DNA of 64,000 nt from Bacteroidota bacterium (GCA_947457395.1 CANGVA010000010.1:1-64000); one strand, 5' to 3'; counted from the first letter of the stretch, positions 10,580 through 20,434 are shown. Numbers and translations are program-made. Notes: generated by a model from the sequence alone, not told the origin.

Positions 10580-11632
10580 TTAGTTGCCTCCAGATTTTGT
10601 AAGCGTAAAACCAAAGGTGGTACCCTCGCCCATAGATGAGCGCACATGTATGGTTTGGTGGTGTGCTTCTATAATATGCTTTACAATGGCCAGTCCCAGG
10701 CCTGTTCCTCCAGGGCCACTTTCTCTGGCTCTGCTTTTATCTACACGGTAAAAACGTTCAAAAATACGAGGCAAATGCTCCTGTGCTATACCTTCACCGT
10801 TATCGGCAATTTCTACCAGGATGTTTTCATCCATATCATAAAAAGCTGCAGTGGTTGTGCCATACTCCTTGCCGTATTTAATGGAGTTAATGACAAGATT
10901 TACCACCACCTGTCTGATGCGGTACTTATCAGCCGATACCCAGAAAGGTTTATTACATCCCTCCTTTATAAGTAAACTAATACCCCTGTCTTTTGCCCTA
11001 ACTTCCAATTGTTCGTATACATCTTTAACCATTGCATTGATATCAAAGCGCTCATACTCCATATGCAAATCGCCCGACTCCAATTGTGATATGGCAAGTA
11101 AATCAGCTACCAGATCACTTAATCTATCCGCACTTTTAGCTGCTTTTTTCAGGAAACGTATATTTACCTCAGGGTCATCAATAGCGCCATCTATGAGCGT
11201 GTGTATATAACCTTGAATATTGAAAATAGGTGTTTTTAACTCGTGTGATACATTGCCCAAAAATTCTTTTCTGAAATCAGCCAGCCTTTTCAGTTCTTCC
11301 ATTTGTTCTTTTTGATCTTTTGCCCAATTAATTACCTCCTTATTCATATTGGCAATGGGGTCAGTTTTCCAGTTAAAATTGCTTAACCGTGCATCATACT
11401 TCTGTGTTTTAAGGCTATGAATGGTTTTATAGATAAGCTTTATTTTTCTATAGATAAAATACTCCAGCGAGTAAAAAAATAAGACGAAGGAAAAGAGTAG
11501 TGTTAGAATAGATGCTACTCCGGCATGAGTTAGGCGGTTATCATCAATGAAATAAGTAATTACCCCAATGAAAGCCGAAAGAACACAGGAGATGGTAAAT
11601 GCAATGGTAAGCGGCTTGGGATTTCTAATCAT
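10580..11632 (-). CDS. PhoR-like sensor histidine kinase
   Basis: 350 residues. Two N-terminal membrane segments (about 10-28 and 38-60) have almost no periplasmic loop between them and are followed by a short linker. The HisKA helix carries His130 in FLGNVSHELKTP. The HATPase_c domain has N box NLVINSIKYG, G1 DNGEGI, F box FERFYRVDKSRAR and G2 GGTGLGLAIVKH. The order and motifs match the PhoR/ResE class that pairs with OmpR-family regulators. The first base pairs of the gene overlap the stop of the regulator (ATGA, 4 nt), so the two are translationally coupled. The tiny sensor loop suggests sensing inside the membrane or through a partner. The phosphate role of true PhoR is not proven here. 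Confidence 0.9.
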   Translation of the reverse strand: MIRNPKPLTIAFTISCVLSAFIGVITYFIDDNRLTHAGVASILTLLFSFVLFFYSLEYFIYRKIKLIYKTIHSLKTQKYDARLSNFNWKTDPIANMNKEVINWAKDQKEQMEELKRLADFRKEFLGNVSHELKTPIFNIQGYIHTLIDGAIDDPEVNIRFLKKAAKSADRLSDLVADLLAISQLESGDLHMEYERFDINAMVKDVYEQLEVRAKDRGISLLIKEGCNKPFWVSADKYRIRQVVVNLVINSIKYGKEYGTTTAAFYDMDENILVEIADNGEGIAQEHLPRIFERFYRVDKSRARESGPGGTGLGLAIVKHIIEAHHQTIHVRSSMGEGTTFGFTLTKSGGN

Positions 11633-12306
11633 AGTTCAAATTTATAGCCTACACCTTTAACGGTGCCAATATATTCATCCCCTAGTTTTTCGCGTAGTTT
11701 GCGAATGTGTACGTCAATGGTACGGTCTACTACAAGCACTTCATCACCCCAAACTTTTTCTAAAATATATTCGCGAGTAAAAACTTTACCAGGCTTGCTG
11801 GCCAGTAAGTACAATAGCTCAAATTCTTTACGTGCTAACTGAATTTTAGCACCGTTTTTATAAACCAAAAATGTTTCTCGGTCTATTACAATATCGCCAA
11901 CTGTTAACTTAGGTTCCGCAACTTCTTTGTTTTTTCTGCGCAGAATAGCGCTGATGCGACTTAGCAATACACGTGGTTTAATAGGTTTTGAAATATAATC
12001 ATCAGCACCAGCATTAAAACCAGCAATTTCTGAGTATTCTTCAGCTCGAGCCGTTAAGAATACAACAAATGTATGCTCAAAAAGCGGGTCTGATTTAATT
12101 TGCTTACAGGCCTCTATCCCATCCATAACCGGCATCATTACGTCAAGTAAGATTAAATCCGGTTTTATTTTTTTAGCCACATCTATGGCTTCCTGGCCGT
12201 TATGCGCCAGTGCTACTTCATACCCTTCTTTTTTAAGGTTATACTGTATAAACTCAAGTATGTCATTCTCATCATCAACAACCAGAACTTTGTATGTGTT
12301 TTCCAT
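11629..12306 (-). CDS. PhoB-like response regulator (OmpR family)
   Basis: 225 residues from the ATG at 12306. The receiver domain (5-120) has the acidic pair Asp11/Asp12, the phospho-acceptor Asp55 in LILLDVMMP, the switch Thr in VVFLTARAEE and the Lys of YISKPIKP. The C-terminal winged helix (about 130-225) ends with the typical DVHIRKLREKLGDEYIGTVKGVGYKFEL-like recognition region. The frame is open to a TTG 14 codons upstream, but that start would add an unusual polar tail and I reject it. It overlaps the kinase gene by 4 nt. It lies 74 nt downstream of the TlpA-like gene. Confidence 0.93.
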   Translation of the reverse strand: MENTYKVLVVDDENDILEFIQYNLKKEGYEVALAHNGQEAIDVAKKIKPDLILLDVMMPVMDGIEACKQIKSDPLFEHTFVVFLTARAEEYSEIAGFNAGADDYISKPIKPRVLLSRISAILRRKNKEVAEPKLTVGDIVIDRETFLVYKNGAKIQLARKEFELLYLLASKPGKVFTREYILEKVWGDEVLVVDRTIDVHIRKLREKLGDEYIGTVKGVGYKFEL

Positions 12307-12380
12307 CAATAAATTTTTTGTAAGAATAGACTGTGGCTGTTGTTGCAATGTTAACCTAAGTTTAAGATATTGTTAAGTAC

Positions 12381-13496
12381 TCATAATCCTCCTAGAAGTT
12401 CTGCTAACTTATTTTCAAGTTGCTTACCTCTCAGGTTTTTTGCAATAATCTTACCTTCCCTATCCAGCAGCACAGTATATGGTATACCTTCTATATTATA
12501 ATCTTTTACTACTGTAGAGTTCCATTTTTGCAGGTCGGAAACATGTGTCCAAAGCAATTTATCATCATTTATGGCTTTAACCCAGACATCCTTATTATCA
12601 TCTAATGAAACGCTGAATACATCAAACCCACGGGTTTTATAACGGTTGTACAACCTTACTACATTTGGGTTTTCTTCCCTGCATGGCCTGCACCATGATG
12701 CCCAAAAATCAATAAGCACATACTTGCCTCGTAGCGATGAAAGTGCAACCGATTTGCCAAAAGGATCGTTTAGTATTATTTCTGGTGCAGCCTGTCCGGG
12801 TGCAGTTTTTTTCATTATCTCTACCCTGTTGTGCAACTCCATGGCATATTTAGAACCAGGAAACGTTGGGTATAACTTGTCATCAACCTGCTTTAGAAAA
12901 TCAAAATCGGCATCAGGAAGCAAAAAATTGGTAATAAAGTAGGCCGATACGCTATTTATTTTCAGGGCACTCTGGGTAAGCTCCTTCTTGCGTGCCTGTA
13001 ATATCGAATCATATTCTGAGCGGATAAGCTGTTGTACTTCTGCAGATGGTACTCCCCCATTGCTAATTGCGGCATATTTATTTTCCATATTGCGCATGGC
13101 TATCATGTAGCCATTATTTAGCTGCATAATCTGTCTCAGTTGTTCACTTTCAGGTGAGCCGTTTACACCAAACGCCTCAGGCTTTTCAGCATCTATTGAG
13201 ACCACCATCTCGCTGGCAGAATCAATGACAAGTACCACTGCACCATTGGGTGTGGTAATGGTACAAAATGTTTTTTCGCTTATTTTTCCTTGCAATTCAA
13301 AAGAGCCATCAGCAGCTATATTTGCCGTATCCAATAAAATTAAACCCTGATTGGTAATTTCATTTAGTGTAATGGTTTTATCTGTGGTATTGGTTATTTT
13401 ACCTTTAAAACTAAAGCCCGTAGGTGCCTGCTTGTCGGTGCACGAAGCTGTAACCATGGCAAATATTAGCAGGTAAAATAGTGAATATAGTCTCAT
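12381..13496 (-). CDS. TlpA-like thioredoxin-domain lipoprotein with an N-terminal DUF4369 domain
   Basis: 371 residues. A lipoprotein signal ends at Cys19 (VTASC). Residues about 26-120 form the beta-rich DUF4369 domain usual in Bacteroidota thiol-disulfide proteins, followed by a helical linker. The thioredoxin fold (about 232-371) carries the redox pair Cys269/Cys272 in DFWASWCRPCREENP and the cis-Pro loop in IEGIPYTVLLD. It is predicted to be membrane-anchored in the periplasm and to reduce disulfides, for example for cytochrome c maturation or oxidative stress; the partner is unknown. It starts 2 nt after the gatB stop (TAA-AT-ATG), so it is probably co-transcribed with gatB. Confidence 0.92.
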   Translation of the reverse strand: MRLYSLFYLLIFAMVTASCTDKQAPTGFSFKGKITNTTDKTITLNEITNQGLILLDTANIAADGSFELQGKISEKTFCTITTPNGAVVLVIDSASEMVVSIDAEKPEAFGVNGSPESEQLRQIMQLNNGYMIAMRNMENKYAAISNGGVPSAEVQQLIRSEYDSILQARKKELTQSALKINSVSAYFITNFLLPDADFDFLKQVDDKLYPTFPGSKYAMELHNRVEIMKKTAPGQAAPEIILNDPFGKSVALSSLRGKYVLIDFWASWCRPCREENPNVVRLYNRYKTRGFDVFSVSLDDNKDVWVKAINDDKLLWTHVSDLQKWNSTVVKDYNIEGIPYTVLLDREGKIIAKNLRGKQLENKLAELLGGL

Positions 13497-13498
13497 AT

Positions 13499-14956
13499 TT
13501 ATTTGTTATCTAATGTTTCTTTAACCAGTTTGCTGGCAACTTTAGGATCAGCTTTGCCTTTGCTTAGTTTCATAACTTCGCCCATAAATAAACCCACAAG
13601 TGAGGTTTTACCTGACTTATATTCGGCAACCTTATCAGGAAAACGTGCGATGGCCTCATCAACAATTTTTTGCAGTTCATCGGAATTGCTTTCCTGCAAT
13701 ACATTCAAGGCTTCGGCAATTTCTAAAGCTGATTTGTGGTGCTCATGAATCATGGCAGGAAATACTTCTTTAGACGCAACAGTTGAGCTAATTTTACCAG
13801 AATCAATCAAATCAATTATCTCCGCAATTTTTGCAGGTTGCAATACAAAATCTTTTATTTCTAGTGCTTGCTCATTTAAGTAGCCTTTAACCTGTACCAT
13901 TACCCAGTTGGCAGCGGCTTTTATGTTTCCGGTGTGTTTAAGTACTGTTTCAAAATAAGCTGCCACATCTTTGTTTTCGGTTAACACGCCCGCATCATAT
14001 TCACTTAAACCATAAACTGCCGTAAACTTATGAAACAACTCTTTTGGCAGTGCCGGCATTTGTTCTTTTACTACGTCAATAAATTCAGGTGTAATATGGA
14101 GTGGTGGCAAATCAGGCTCAGGAAAATAACGGTAATCACTTGCTCCTTCTTTGGTACGCATTACCAATGTTTCGCCTTTCATGGCATCAAAGGTGCGCGT
14201 TTCTTGATATATCTTTTCGCCTTTGCTGATGGCTTCAATCTGACGTTTAATTTCATAATCAATGGCTCGTTGTACATTGCGGATGGAGTTCATGTTTTTA
14301 ACTTCTACCTTGGTACCAAATGCTTCTGCTCCCTTTAGTCTTACAGAAACATTGGCATCGCAACGCATGGAGCCTTCTTCCATATTGCCGTCACAAATAT
14401 CCAGGTAGCGCAGTAATTTTCTTACCTCGGTCAGGTACTGATAGGCTTCTTCTCCCGTTCTGATGTCCGGATGAGAAACCATTTCTACTAAAGCGGTGCC
14501 AGCGCGGTTATAATCAATTAATGTATCGTATACATCCTGATCATGCATGCTTTTACCGGTATCTTCTTCCATATGAATTCTTATCAGCCCTATGCGTTTC
14601 TCTGTTCCATCCTTTAGTTTTATTCCAATAAAACCATTTTCGCAAATGGGCGTGGTATGTTGTGAAATCTGGTAGCCTTTTGGAAGGTCGGCATAGAAGT
14701 AGTTTTTTCTTGCATAGTAATTATGAGCAGCAATGTCGCACTGGCAGGCCAGCCCTAATTTTACAGCATACTTAACAGCTTCTTTGTTGTGCACGGGTAA
14801 GGTTCCGGGGTGTCCTAAACTAACTGGACCAACCTGGGTATTTGGTAAGGCTCCATATTCTGTTGCATCGGCACAAAAGGCCTTACTTTTGGTAAGCATT
14901 TGGGCATGCACCTCCAACCCTATTACTGCTTCGTACAAATGATAATCTATATTCAT
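13499..14956 (-). CDS. gatB: Aspartyl/glutamyl-tRNA amidotransferase subunit B
   Basis: 485 residues, full length. It is the tRNA-binding and kinase subunit of GatCAB, which converts Glu-tRNA(Gln) and Asp-tRNA(Asn) to the amides. The signature YEAVIGLEVHAQ is at the N-terminus and YFYADLPKGYQISQ near residue 90, with conserved MEEDTGKS, SDYRYFPEPDLPP and the C-terminal YqeY-like tail. gatA and gatC are not adjacent, which is usual in this phylum. It heads the minus-strand block and has a perfect -7 box 25 nt upstream. Confidence 0.98.
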   Translation of the reverse strand: MNIDYHLYEAVIGLEVHAQMLTKSKAFCADATEYGALPNTQVGPVSLGHPGTLPVHNKEAVKYAVKLGLACQCDIAAHNYYARKNYFYADLPKGYQISQHTTPICENGFIGIKLKDGTEKRIGLIRIHMEEDTGKSMHDQDVYDTLIDYNRAGTALVEMVSHPDIRTGEEAYQYLTEVRKLLRYLDICDGNMEEGSMRCDANVSVRLKGAEAFGTKVEVKNMNSIRNVQRAIDYEIKRQIEAISKGEKIYQETRTFDAMKGETLVMRTKEGASDYRYFPEPDLPPLHITPEFIDVVKEQMPALPKELFHKFTAVYGLSEYDAGVLTENKDVAAYFETVLKHTGNIKAAANWVMVQVKGYLNEQALEIKDFVLQPAKIAEIIDLIDSGKISSTVASKEVFPAMIHEHHKSALEIAEALNVLQESNSDELQKIVDEAIARFPDKVAEYKSGKTSLVGLFMGEVMKLSKGKADPKVASKLVKETLDNK

Positions 14957-14981
14957 TAACAGTTATTACTCTGAATTGGGG

Positions 14982-14989
14982 CAAATTTA
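14982..14989 (-). promoter_or_regulatory. -7 box (TAAATTTG) of gatB
   Basis: Perfect TAnnTTTG on the minus strand, 25 nt before the gatB ATG, giving a leader of about 20 nt. The -33 position does not show TTTG. Confidence 0.55.
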
Positions 14990-15095
14990 TTCTTTCGTTT
15001 GATACCTTCATAATATAGTTTTAATAATGCTATATTTATAGCTATGTGCTTATCAAACCCCACCAATAAGGCAATTATTTACTCATAAAACATAT

Positions 15096-15103
15096 TACAT
15101 TTG
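15096..15103 (+). promoter_or_regulatory. -7 box (TACATTTG) of the DUF962 gene
   Basis: Perfect TAnnTTTG, 22 nt before the ATG at 15126. The -33 region is T-rich (ATTATTT) but lacks TTTG. Confidence 0.5.
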
Positions 15104-15125
15104 CTTTAGTTAACAGCTTTAACAC

Positions 15126-15572
15126 ATGAAAACGATACACCAACTCTTTGATGAATATGCCGAGAGCCATCAAAACCCAGTTAACAAAGCCATTCACTGG
15201 ATTTGTGTGCCTGCCATTTTTTTCAGTATTGTACTATTGCTGTTGGAGGTTCGACTGTTCGAAATGGTTTCACTGGCCTCTATAGTTATTGTGGCTGTGG
15301 TGTTGTATTTCCTCTTCACCTCCCCTCCATTTGCCGCAGGCATGGTTTTTATTTATATCTTATGCATGGTGGGTGCAAAAATTTTGGCTATGCAAGGTGT
15401 GGTTTTGTGGCACGCAGGCTTGTATATTTTTATCATAGCCTGGATTGGTCAGTTTATTGGGCATAAAATTGAGGGTAAAAAGCCTTCTTTTCTGAATGAT
15501 ATCAAATTTTTACTGATTGGGCCTGCGTGGCTTATGAGCTTTATATTTAAACGAATAGGTATCAAATATTAA
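15126..15572 (+). CDS. DUF962 / Mpo1-like membrane protein
   Basis: 148 residues with four predicted membrane helices (about 24-41, 48-66, 70-90, 95-112). The N-terminal HQLFDEYAESHQNPVNKAIHWICVP contains the conserved S-H-x-N-P-x-N-x-x-x-H-x-x-G/C-x-P motif, and GQFIGHKIEGKKPSF carries the second His motif. These define DUF962, whose yeast member Mpo1 is an iron-dependent dioxygenase acting in alpha-oxidation of 2-hydroxy fatty acids. The same role here is inferred from the conserved His residues; sphingolipids containing hydroxy fatty acids are known in Bacteroidota. Confidence 0.9.
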   Translation: MKTIHQLFDEYAESHQNPVNKAIHWICVPAIFFSIVLLLLEVRLFEMVSLASIVIVAVVLYFLFTSPPFAAGMVFIYILCMVGAKILAMQGVVLWHAGLYIFIIAWIGQFIGHKIEGKKPSFLNDIKFLLIGPAWLMSFIFKRIGIKY

Positions 15573-15599
15573 CTGTTTATGAACGTATTGATGCTGCTC

Positions 15600-15631
15600 T
15601 TTGATTTAATAGGCGCATAACACTACATTTG
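15600..15631 (+). promoter_or_regulatory. Full Bacteroidota promoter TTTG-N20-TACATTTG of the beta-CASP nuclease gene
   Basis: -33 TTTG at 15600-15603 and -7 TACATTTG at 15624-15631, spaced 20 nt. The -7 box ends 6 nt before the ATG at 15638, so the mRNA is predicted to be leaderless. Confidence 0.75.
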
Positions 15632-15637
15632 ACTGGC

Positions 15638-17050
15638 ATGGATAAAATTCAAATTCAGTTTTTTGGTGCAGCAAGGCAGGTTACCGGAAGCAAACACCTT
15701 TTAACAACTCCTAAGGGAAAAAGAATATTGCTTGATTGTGGGCTGTTTCAAGGCAGAATTCCCAATGGACAAGACATGAACAGGCATTTCGGTTTTGCTC
15801 CACATGAGATTGACTGCCTAGTTTTATCACATGCACATATCGATCATAGCGGACTTATACCAAGGTTGGTTAGAGAAGGTTTTAGGGGTAATATATACTG
15901 CACGCCTGCTACCCTTTCATTATGTGAAATAATGTTAATGGACTCTGCACACATACAGGAATCTGATTTAAAATATGTGAATGAAAGGCGCAAAAGACGA
16001 AATGAAAATATTTTTGATCCGCTTTATGATGTCGAGGATGTTGAAAAAGCACTTACCCTTTTTAAGCTGGTTCCATACAATCAGTCAACCGCAATTGATG
16101 ATGAAACAGAGTTGTTATTTACCGATGCCGGACATTTGCTGGGAAGCGCTTGCGTGCACCTGGATATAAAAACTGGCAACGGTAGTCAAAAGCGTATTAC
16201 TTTTTCTGGAGATATTGGCTGTTATGGCCGCAAGATTTTAAAGGATCCGCAGCCTTTCAGGCAATGTGATATTCTAATATGTGAATCAACTTATGGCGAC
16301 CGTTTGCATCCCAACCGCAGCAATGAAGAGCATCACCTATATGAAATTGTTAAAAAAACATGTGTAGAAAACCTAGGAAAACTGATTATACCAGCTTTTA
16401 GCGTAGACCGCACGCAGGAAATCATTTACTCACTTGACCGAATGGCCAATGCAGGTATACTTCCACATATCAAAGTTTTTGTAGACAGCCCGCTCTCTAT
16501 TAAAGCTACGGATGTTATACGTAAACATGAAGAATGCTTTGATGATGAATTCATAGATTATATCCGTAAAGACCCAAATCCATTTGGGTTTAAAGACCTG
16601 CACTACATTAGTAAGGTTGAAGATTCTAAAATGATTAATAAGTTAAAAGAGCCTTGCATCATCATCTCTTCATCAGGTATGGCTGAAGCCGGGAGGGTAA
16701 AACATCATATAAAAAACAATATCTCAAACCATCAGAATACTATTTTGCTTGTAGGCTACTGTACCCCATACAGTTTAGGTGGCAGGCTAAAAGCAGGTAA
16801 TAAAACTGTGCGAATTTTTGGCGAAGATTATGAAGTAAAAGCCAATATTGAGTCGATTGAATATTACAGTGCTCATGGCGATTATGAGGAAATGCTAAGA
16901 CTGCTTGAATGCCAGGATAAAACCAAAATTAAACGTGTGTTTTTGGTGCATGGCGAGTATGAAACGCAAAAAGCGTTTAAAGAAAAACTGATTGCGCATG
17001 GTTACCACGATATTGACATTCCTGAGCAGGAAGAAATCTTTACCCTATAA
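15638..17050 (+). CDS. Metallo-beta-lactamase/beta-CASP RNA-processing hydrolase
   Basis: 470 residues from the ATG at 15638. The MBL fold has the zinc motif SHAHIDHSG (His65, His67, Asp69, His70), later His in DAGHLLGSACVH and Asp in FSGDIG. The beta-CASP insertion (about 245-370) is followed by the Zn-dependent RNA metallo-hydrolase C-terminal motifs SSSGMAEAGRVKHHI and YSAHGDYEEML. The order matches the YSH1/CPSF73-like family that cuts RNA as endo- and/or exonuclease. A frame-extending TTG 3 codons upstream lies inside the -7 promoter box, so the ATG is chosen. The next gene begins directly after the stop codon. Confidence 0.93.
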   Translation: MDKIQIQFFGAARQVTGSKHLLTTPKGKRILLDCGLFQGRIPNGQDMNRHFGFAPHEIDCLVLSHAHIDHSGLIPRLVREGFRGNIYCTPATLSLCEIMLMDSAHIQESDLKYVNERRKRRNENIFDPLYDVEDVEKALTLFKLVPYNQSTAIDDETELLFTDAGHLLGSACVHLDIKTGNGSQKRITFSGDIGCYGRKILKDPQPFRQCDILICESTYGDRLHPNRSNEEHHLYEIVKKTCVENLGKLIIPAFSVDRTQEIIYSLDRMANAGILPHIKVFVDSPLSIKATDVIRKHEECFDDEFIDYIRKDPNPFGFKDLHYISKVEDSKMINKLKEPCIIISSSGMAEAGRVKHHIKNNISNHQNTILLVGYCTPYSLGGRLKAGNKTVRIFGEDYEVKANIESIEYYSAHGDYEEMLRLLECQDKTKIKRVFLVHGEYETQKAFKEKLIAHGYHDIDIPEQEEIFTL

Positions 17051-17809
17051 ATGAAAGAAAATAAAAGAACAATCTTGTTTTTATTGCTTGGCTCATTCTT
17101 TATTGCCAATGCTATTATTGCAGAGTTTATAGGTGTTAAGATTTTTTCGGTTGAAGAAACCCTGGGTATTCCACCGATAACATTAACAATATTTGGCGAC
17201 AACTATACCTTTAACATGACAGCCGGAGTGCTGCTTTGGCCCCTTGTGTTTATTATGTCTGATATTATTAATGAGTATTTTGGCCGAAACGGAGTTAAAC
17301 TATTTTCATACATAGCATCCGTACTTATTGCTTATGCCTTTATTATGGTATATGTCTCAATAAAAACAGTACCTGCCACCTTCTGGCTTACCAAGCAAAC
17401 ACCTGATGGGGTCATAAATATGCAGCAGGCATTTGGAGCTGTTTTTGGTCAGGGCCTTTGGATAATTGCAGGGTCATTGGTTGCTTTTTTAATTGGGCAG
17501 CTTGTTGATGTGTATGCATTTCATCACATAAAAAAACGCACAGGAGAGAAAGCATTATGGCTGCGTGCTACCGGATCTACACTAATCTCACAACTGGTTG
17601 ATAGTTTTGTGGTGCTGGTAATTGCTTTTTATATTGGTGGTAACTGGCCACTTAAGCTGGTTTTGGCAGTAGGTGTTGTAAATTATTTATATAAGTTTAC
17701 AGTTGCGATTTGCCTTACCCCCATGCTTTATCTCTTGCATCAGATTATTGATGCTTGGCTGGGTAAAGAACTATCGGCCCAACTGATACATGAGGCACAC
17801 AATCAATAA
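17051..17809 (+). CDS. Queuosine precursor transporter, YhhQ (VUT) family
   Basis: 252 residues with six or seven membrane helices (about 8-28, 55-75, 85-107, 125-150, 178-200, 210-230). The conserved blocks are NAIIAEFIGVKIF, DIINEYFGRNGVK and RATGSTLISQLVDSFVV. The family imports 7-cyano- or 7-aminomethyl-7-deazaguanine for tRNA queuosine. Its ATG directly follows the nuclease stop codon (TAAATG), so the pair forms an operon. Confidence 0.92.
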   Translation: MKENKRTILFLLLGSFFIANAIIAEFIGVKIFSVEETLGIPPITLTIFGDNYTFNMTAGVLLWPLVFIMSDIINEYFGRNGVKLFSYIASVLIAYAFIMVYVSIKTVPATFWLTKQTPDGVINMQQAFGAVFGQGLWIIAGSLVAFLIGQLVDVYAFHHIKKRTGEKALWLRATGSTLISQLVDSFVVLVIAFYIGGNWPLKLVLAVGVVNYLYKFTVAICLTPMLYLLHQIIDAWLGKELSAQLIHEAHNQ

Positions 17810-17872
17810 ATTTGAGGCTGCAGCTTAAAACAATTGATATTTGTAACATCTTTTTCTTAACTTCATTTGTGT

Positions 17873-20434
17873 ATGCGCCATTTTTGCCTGATTTTATCTT
17901 TTGTTTATGCGATAACAGTAAACGCACAACAAAGCCTGATTAAGGGTACCGTTCAGGCCACTGATAAGGAGAAACTACCTTATGCCAGTGTTTATATAAG
18001 GGAACTAAACTTAGCAACCACCACCAATGATAATGGTAGTTTTCAACTAAAAGTTCCGGAGGGTACACATGAAATAACATGCCAATACATAGGGTTTAAA
18101 CCCAAAAAGATTTCTGTAACAACTACGGGTGCTGAAACGTCACTACTTACAATCGTGCTGGAGCCAGAACAATATAAGCTGAATGAAGTACAAATCAGTG
18201 CTACGGCAGAAGATCCGGCCTACCCAATTATGAGGCAAGCCATTGCCCGCAGAAGTCTTTACCGTTTTGAAGCCAGGGAGTATGCCTGCCGTGTTTATCT
18301 GAAAGGCATGCAGCGACTAACCAAGGTGCCTAAACGAGTGATGCTGATCAAGGTGCCTGAAGATATAAAACCTGGAATAATTTACCTGAGTGAGTCATTA
18401 TCTGATCTCCAGTTTCAGGCACCTGATAAAGTTAAGGAAAAGCTTATTTCATCTAAGGTTAGTGGTGATAACCGTGCATTTAGTTTTAACCGTGCAGGTG
18501 CTATTAAATTTTCATTGTATGAACCACTAATCAATTCTTTTGGTTTAAGTGAGCGTGGCTTTGTTTCGCCTTTGTCTAACCAGGCATTTACCATGTATAA
18601 ATTTAAGCTGGAGGGAGAATCTGCAGAAAACGGACAAATTATATACAAGATAAAACTTATACCCAAACGTATGCAAGATCCGGTTTTCAGGGGATATATA
18701 TACATCGTTAAGAATAGTTGGCGCTTGCATAGCACCGATCTGCTGGTTAATAAAGATGCAGGTGTTGAGTTTGTTGATACGCTTTATATCAAACAACAGT
18801 ATGTGGCACAACCAAATGGTGTTTGGATGCCAAGCAGCCAGCGCTTTATTTTTCAATTTGAAGCTTTTGGCTTTAAAGGCAATGGCTATTTTGTGGCTTC
18901 CTACACCAATTACAAAGTAAACTCCAGCTACCCTGCTATATTTTATGAAAAGGAACAACAGGATATCCGGGAAAACAATCCTGCACCGCAGGTAAAAAAA
19001 GTTAAAACCATTTCTCATAAGCAGCAGGCAAAACGGCAAGACTCATCCATGTTTTCTAAAAGGAATTTTAGTAACGAGGTTTTGCAAATAGATAAAACAG
19101 CGAATAAAACACCTGATAGCATTTGGGAAGCAGTTAGGCCGGTGCCGCTTACTGAAGAGGAGCAAAATGACTATAAGGAAAAAGACAGCCTACAGGAGGT
19201 TCAGGAATCAAAACCTTATTTGGATTCAATGGACAGAATTAGCAATAAGCCTGAAATATTTGGGGTGTTGTTTACGGGCTATACCTATGCCAATAGTTTT
19301 CAAAAAAAGTATTTTACCATTGAACCACCACCAACCATCATCCAATACAATACAGTTGAAGGCTGGGTGTTGAATCCTAAATTAACTTATGAACGCAGGT
19401 TTGAGGATAATACAGAAACCGCACTCACAGGACAATTGCGCCATGGCTTTGCTTCCGGCAATTGGTATGGCAAGATTGGCGCATCTCGCTATTTTGATCC
19501 CATCAAAGAATCTAGAATTGGTTTTGAAGCAGGCAATTTTGTTGAACAATTTAACGGCAATGCGCCCATTAGCCCATTTATTAATTCAGCCTATACCCTT
19601 GCAGGCGAGGCCAACTACATGAAACTATACGAAAAAGCTTTTGTAAATATTTTTTACAGCAGCGAAGTGTTAAATGGTATAAGGCTAAATTTAAAAGCTG
19701 AGTATGCTAACCGCAGCAATTTGTTTAATCAAACCACCTATAGTTTCGCAGGTGACAGAGCAAATCAATTTAGCTCAAACCAGCCTGTGAATATTGAGTT
19801 ACCCAACGGTCCGTTTGCTGCACATCAGGCAATTCTACTCAATATGCGATTAAGAATAGCATTTGCACAGAAATATATTTCCAGGCCCGACATGAAAATA
19901 GATTTTAGAAGCAAGTACCCCTACTTATTTATTGGCTATAAAAAAGGGTTTGGCTTTGATAAGAATGCACCTGATTTTGATGAACTAACACTTTCCGGTT
20001 ATTACAATATAGATTTGGGTTTGCTGGGTTATGCAGATTTTACAGTCGGGGCAGGCGTGTTTGTAAATAACCGGGTAACATACCTAATGGATAAACAACA
20101 CTTCGGGGGTAATCAAACTATTTTTTCTTTAAGTGGGTTTAATGGCTACCAGCTGCTTCCTTATTATCAATACAGTACTTCCAAGCACTTTTATCAGGCA
20201 TTTTACAACCAGTATTTTAATGGATTCTTCCTAAATAAAATACCGCTATTGCGCAAATTAAGATGGCAAGAGGTGGTAAGTTTAAATTACCTGCAAACAC
20301 CGGATTTACGCCACTACGTAGAAGTAGGTGCAGGTATTGAGCATATTTTTAAAGTAATCCGTGTTGATTATTATCAATCATATCTTGCGGGCACTTACAA
20401 GATGCAAGGTATACGTTTCGGATTTGGATTTTAA
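17873..20434 (+). CDS. DUF5686 outer membrane protein with carboxypeptidase-like regulatory domain
   Basis: 853 residues from the ATG at 17873; a TTG two codons upstream overlaps a TTCATTTG promoter-like box. A signal peptide (about 1-19, ending VNAQ) is followed by a CarboxypepD_reg-like beta sandwich (about 22-105, ending NEVQISATAEDPAYPIMRQAI). The long DUF5686 region has alternating-hydrophobic strands, and the C-terminal end MQGIRFGFGF is the amphipathic-strand-plus-aromatic end expected of an outer membrane beta-barrel. The family is common in Bacteroidota beside CarboxypepD_reg domains; its function is unknown. It follows yhhQ by 63 nt on the same strand. Confidence 0.85.
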   Translation: MRHFCLILSFVYAITVNAQQSLIKGTVQATDKEKLPYASVYIRELNLATTTNDNGSFQLKVPEGTHEITCQYIGFKPKKISVTTTGAETSLLTIVLEPEQYKLNEVQISATAEDPAYPIMRQAIARRSLYRFEAREYACRVYLKGMQRLTKVPKRVMLIKVPEDIKPGIIYLSESLSDLQFQAPDKVKEKLISSKVSGDNRAFSFNRAGAIKFSLYEPLINSFGLSERGFVSPLSNQAFTMYKFKLEGESAENGQIIYKIKLIPKRMQDPVFRGYIYIVKNSWRLHSTDLLVNKDAGVEFVDTLYIKQQYVAQPNGVWMPSSQRFIFQFEAFGFKGNGYFVASYTNYKVNSSYPAIFYEKEQQDIRENNPAPQVKKVKTISHKQQAKRQDSSMFSKRNFSNEVLQIDKTANKTPDSIWEAVRPVPLTEEEQNDYKEKDSLQEVQESKPYLDSMDRISNKPEIFGVLFTGYTYANSFQKKYFTIEPPPTIIQYNTVEGWVLNPKLTYERRFEDNTETALTGQLRHGFASGNWYGKIGASRYFDPIKESRIGFEAGNFVEQFNGNAPISPFINSAYTLAGEANYMKLYEKAFVNIFYSSEVLNGIRLNLKAEYANRSNLFNQTTYSFAGDRANQFSSNQPVNIELPNGPFAAHQAILLNMRLRIAFAQKYISRPDMKIDFRSKYPYLFIGYKKGFGFDKNAPDFDELTLSGYYNIDLGLLGYADFTVGAGVFVNNRVTYLMDKQHFGGNQTIFSLSGFNGYQLLPYYQYSTSKHFYQAFYNQYFNGFFLNKIPLLRKLRWQEVVSLNYLQTPDLRHYVEVGAGIEHIFKVIRVDYYQSYLAGTYKMQGIRFGFGF

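Noticed and set aside
11629-12348. TTG start for the PhoB-like regulator
   Set aside because: It adds a polar 14-residue tail not seen in the family; ATG at 12306 fits the receiver fold.
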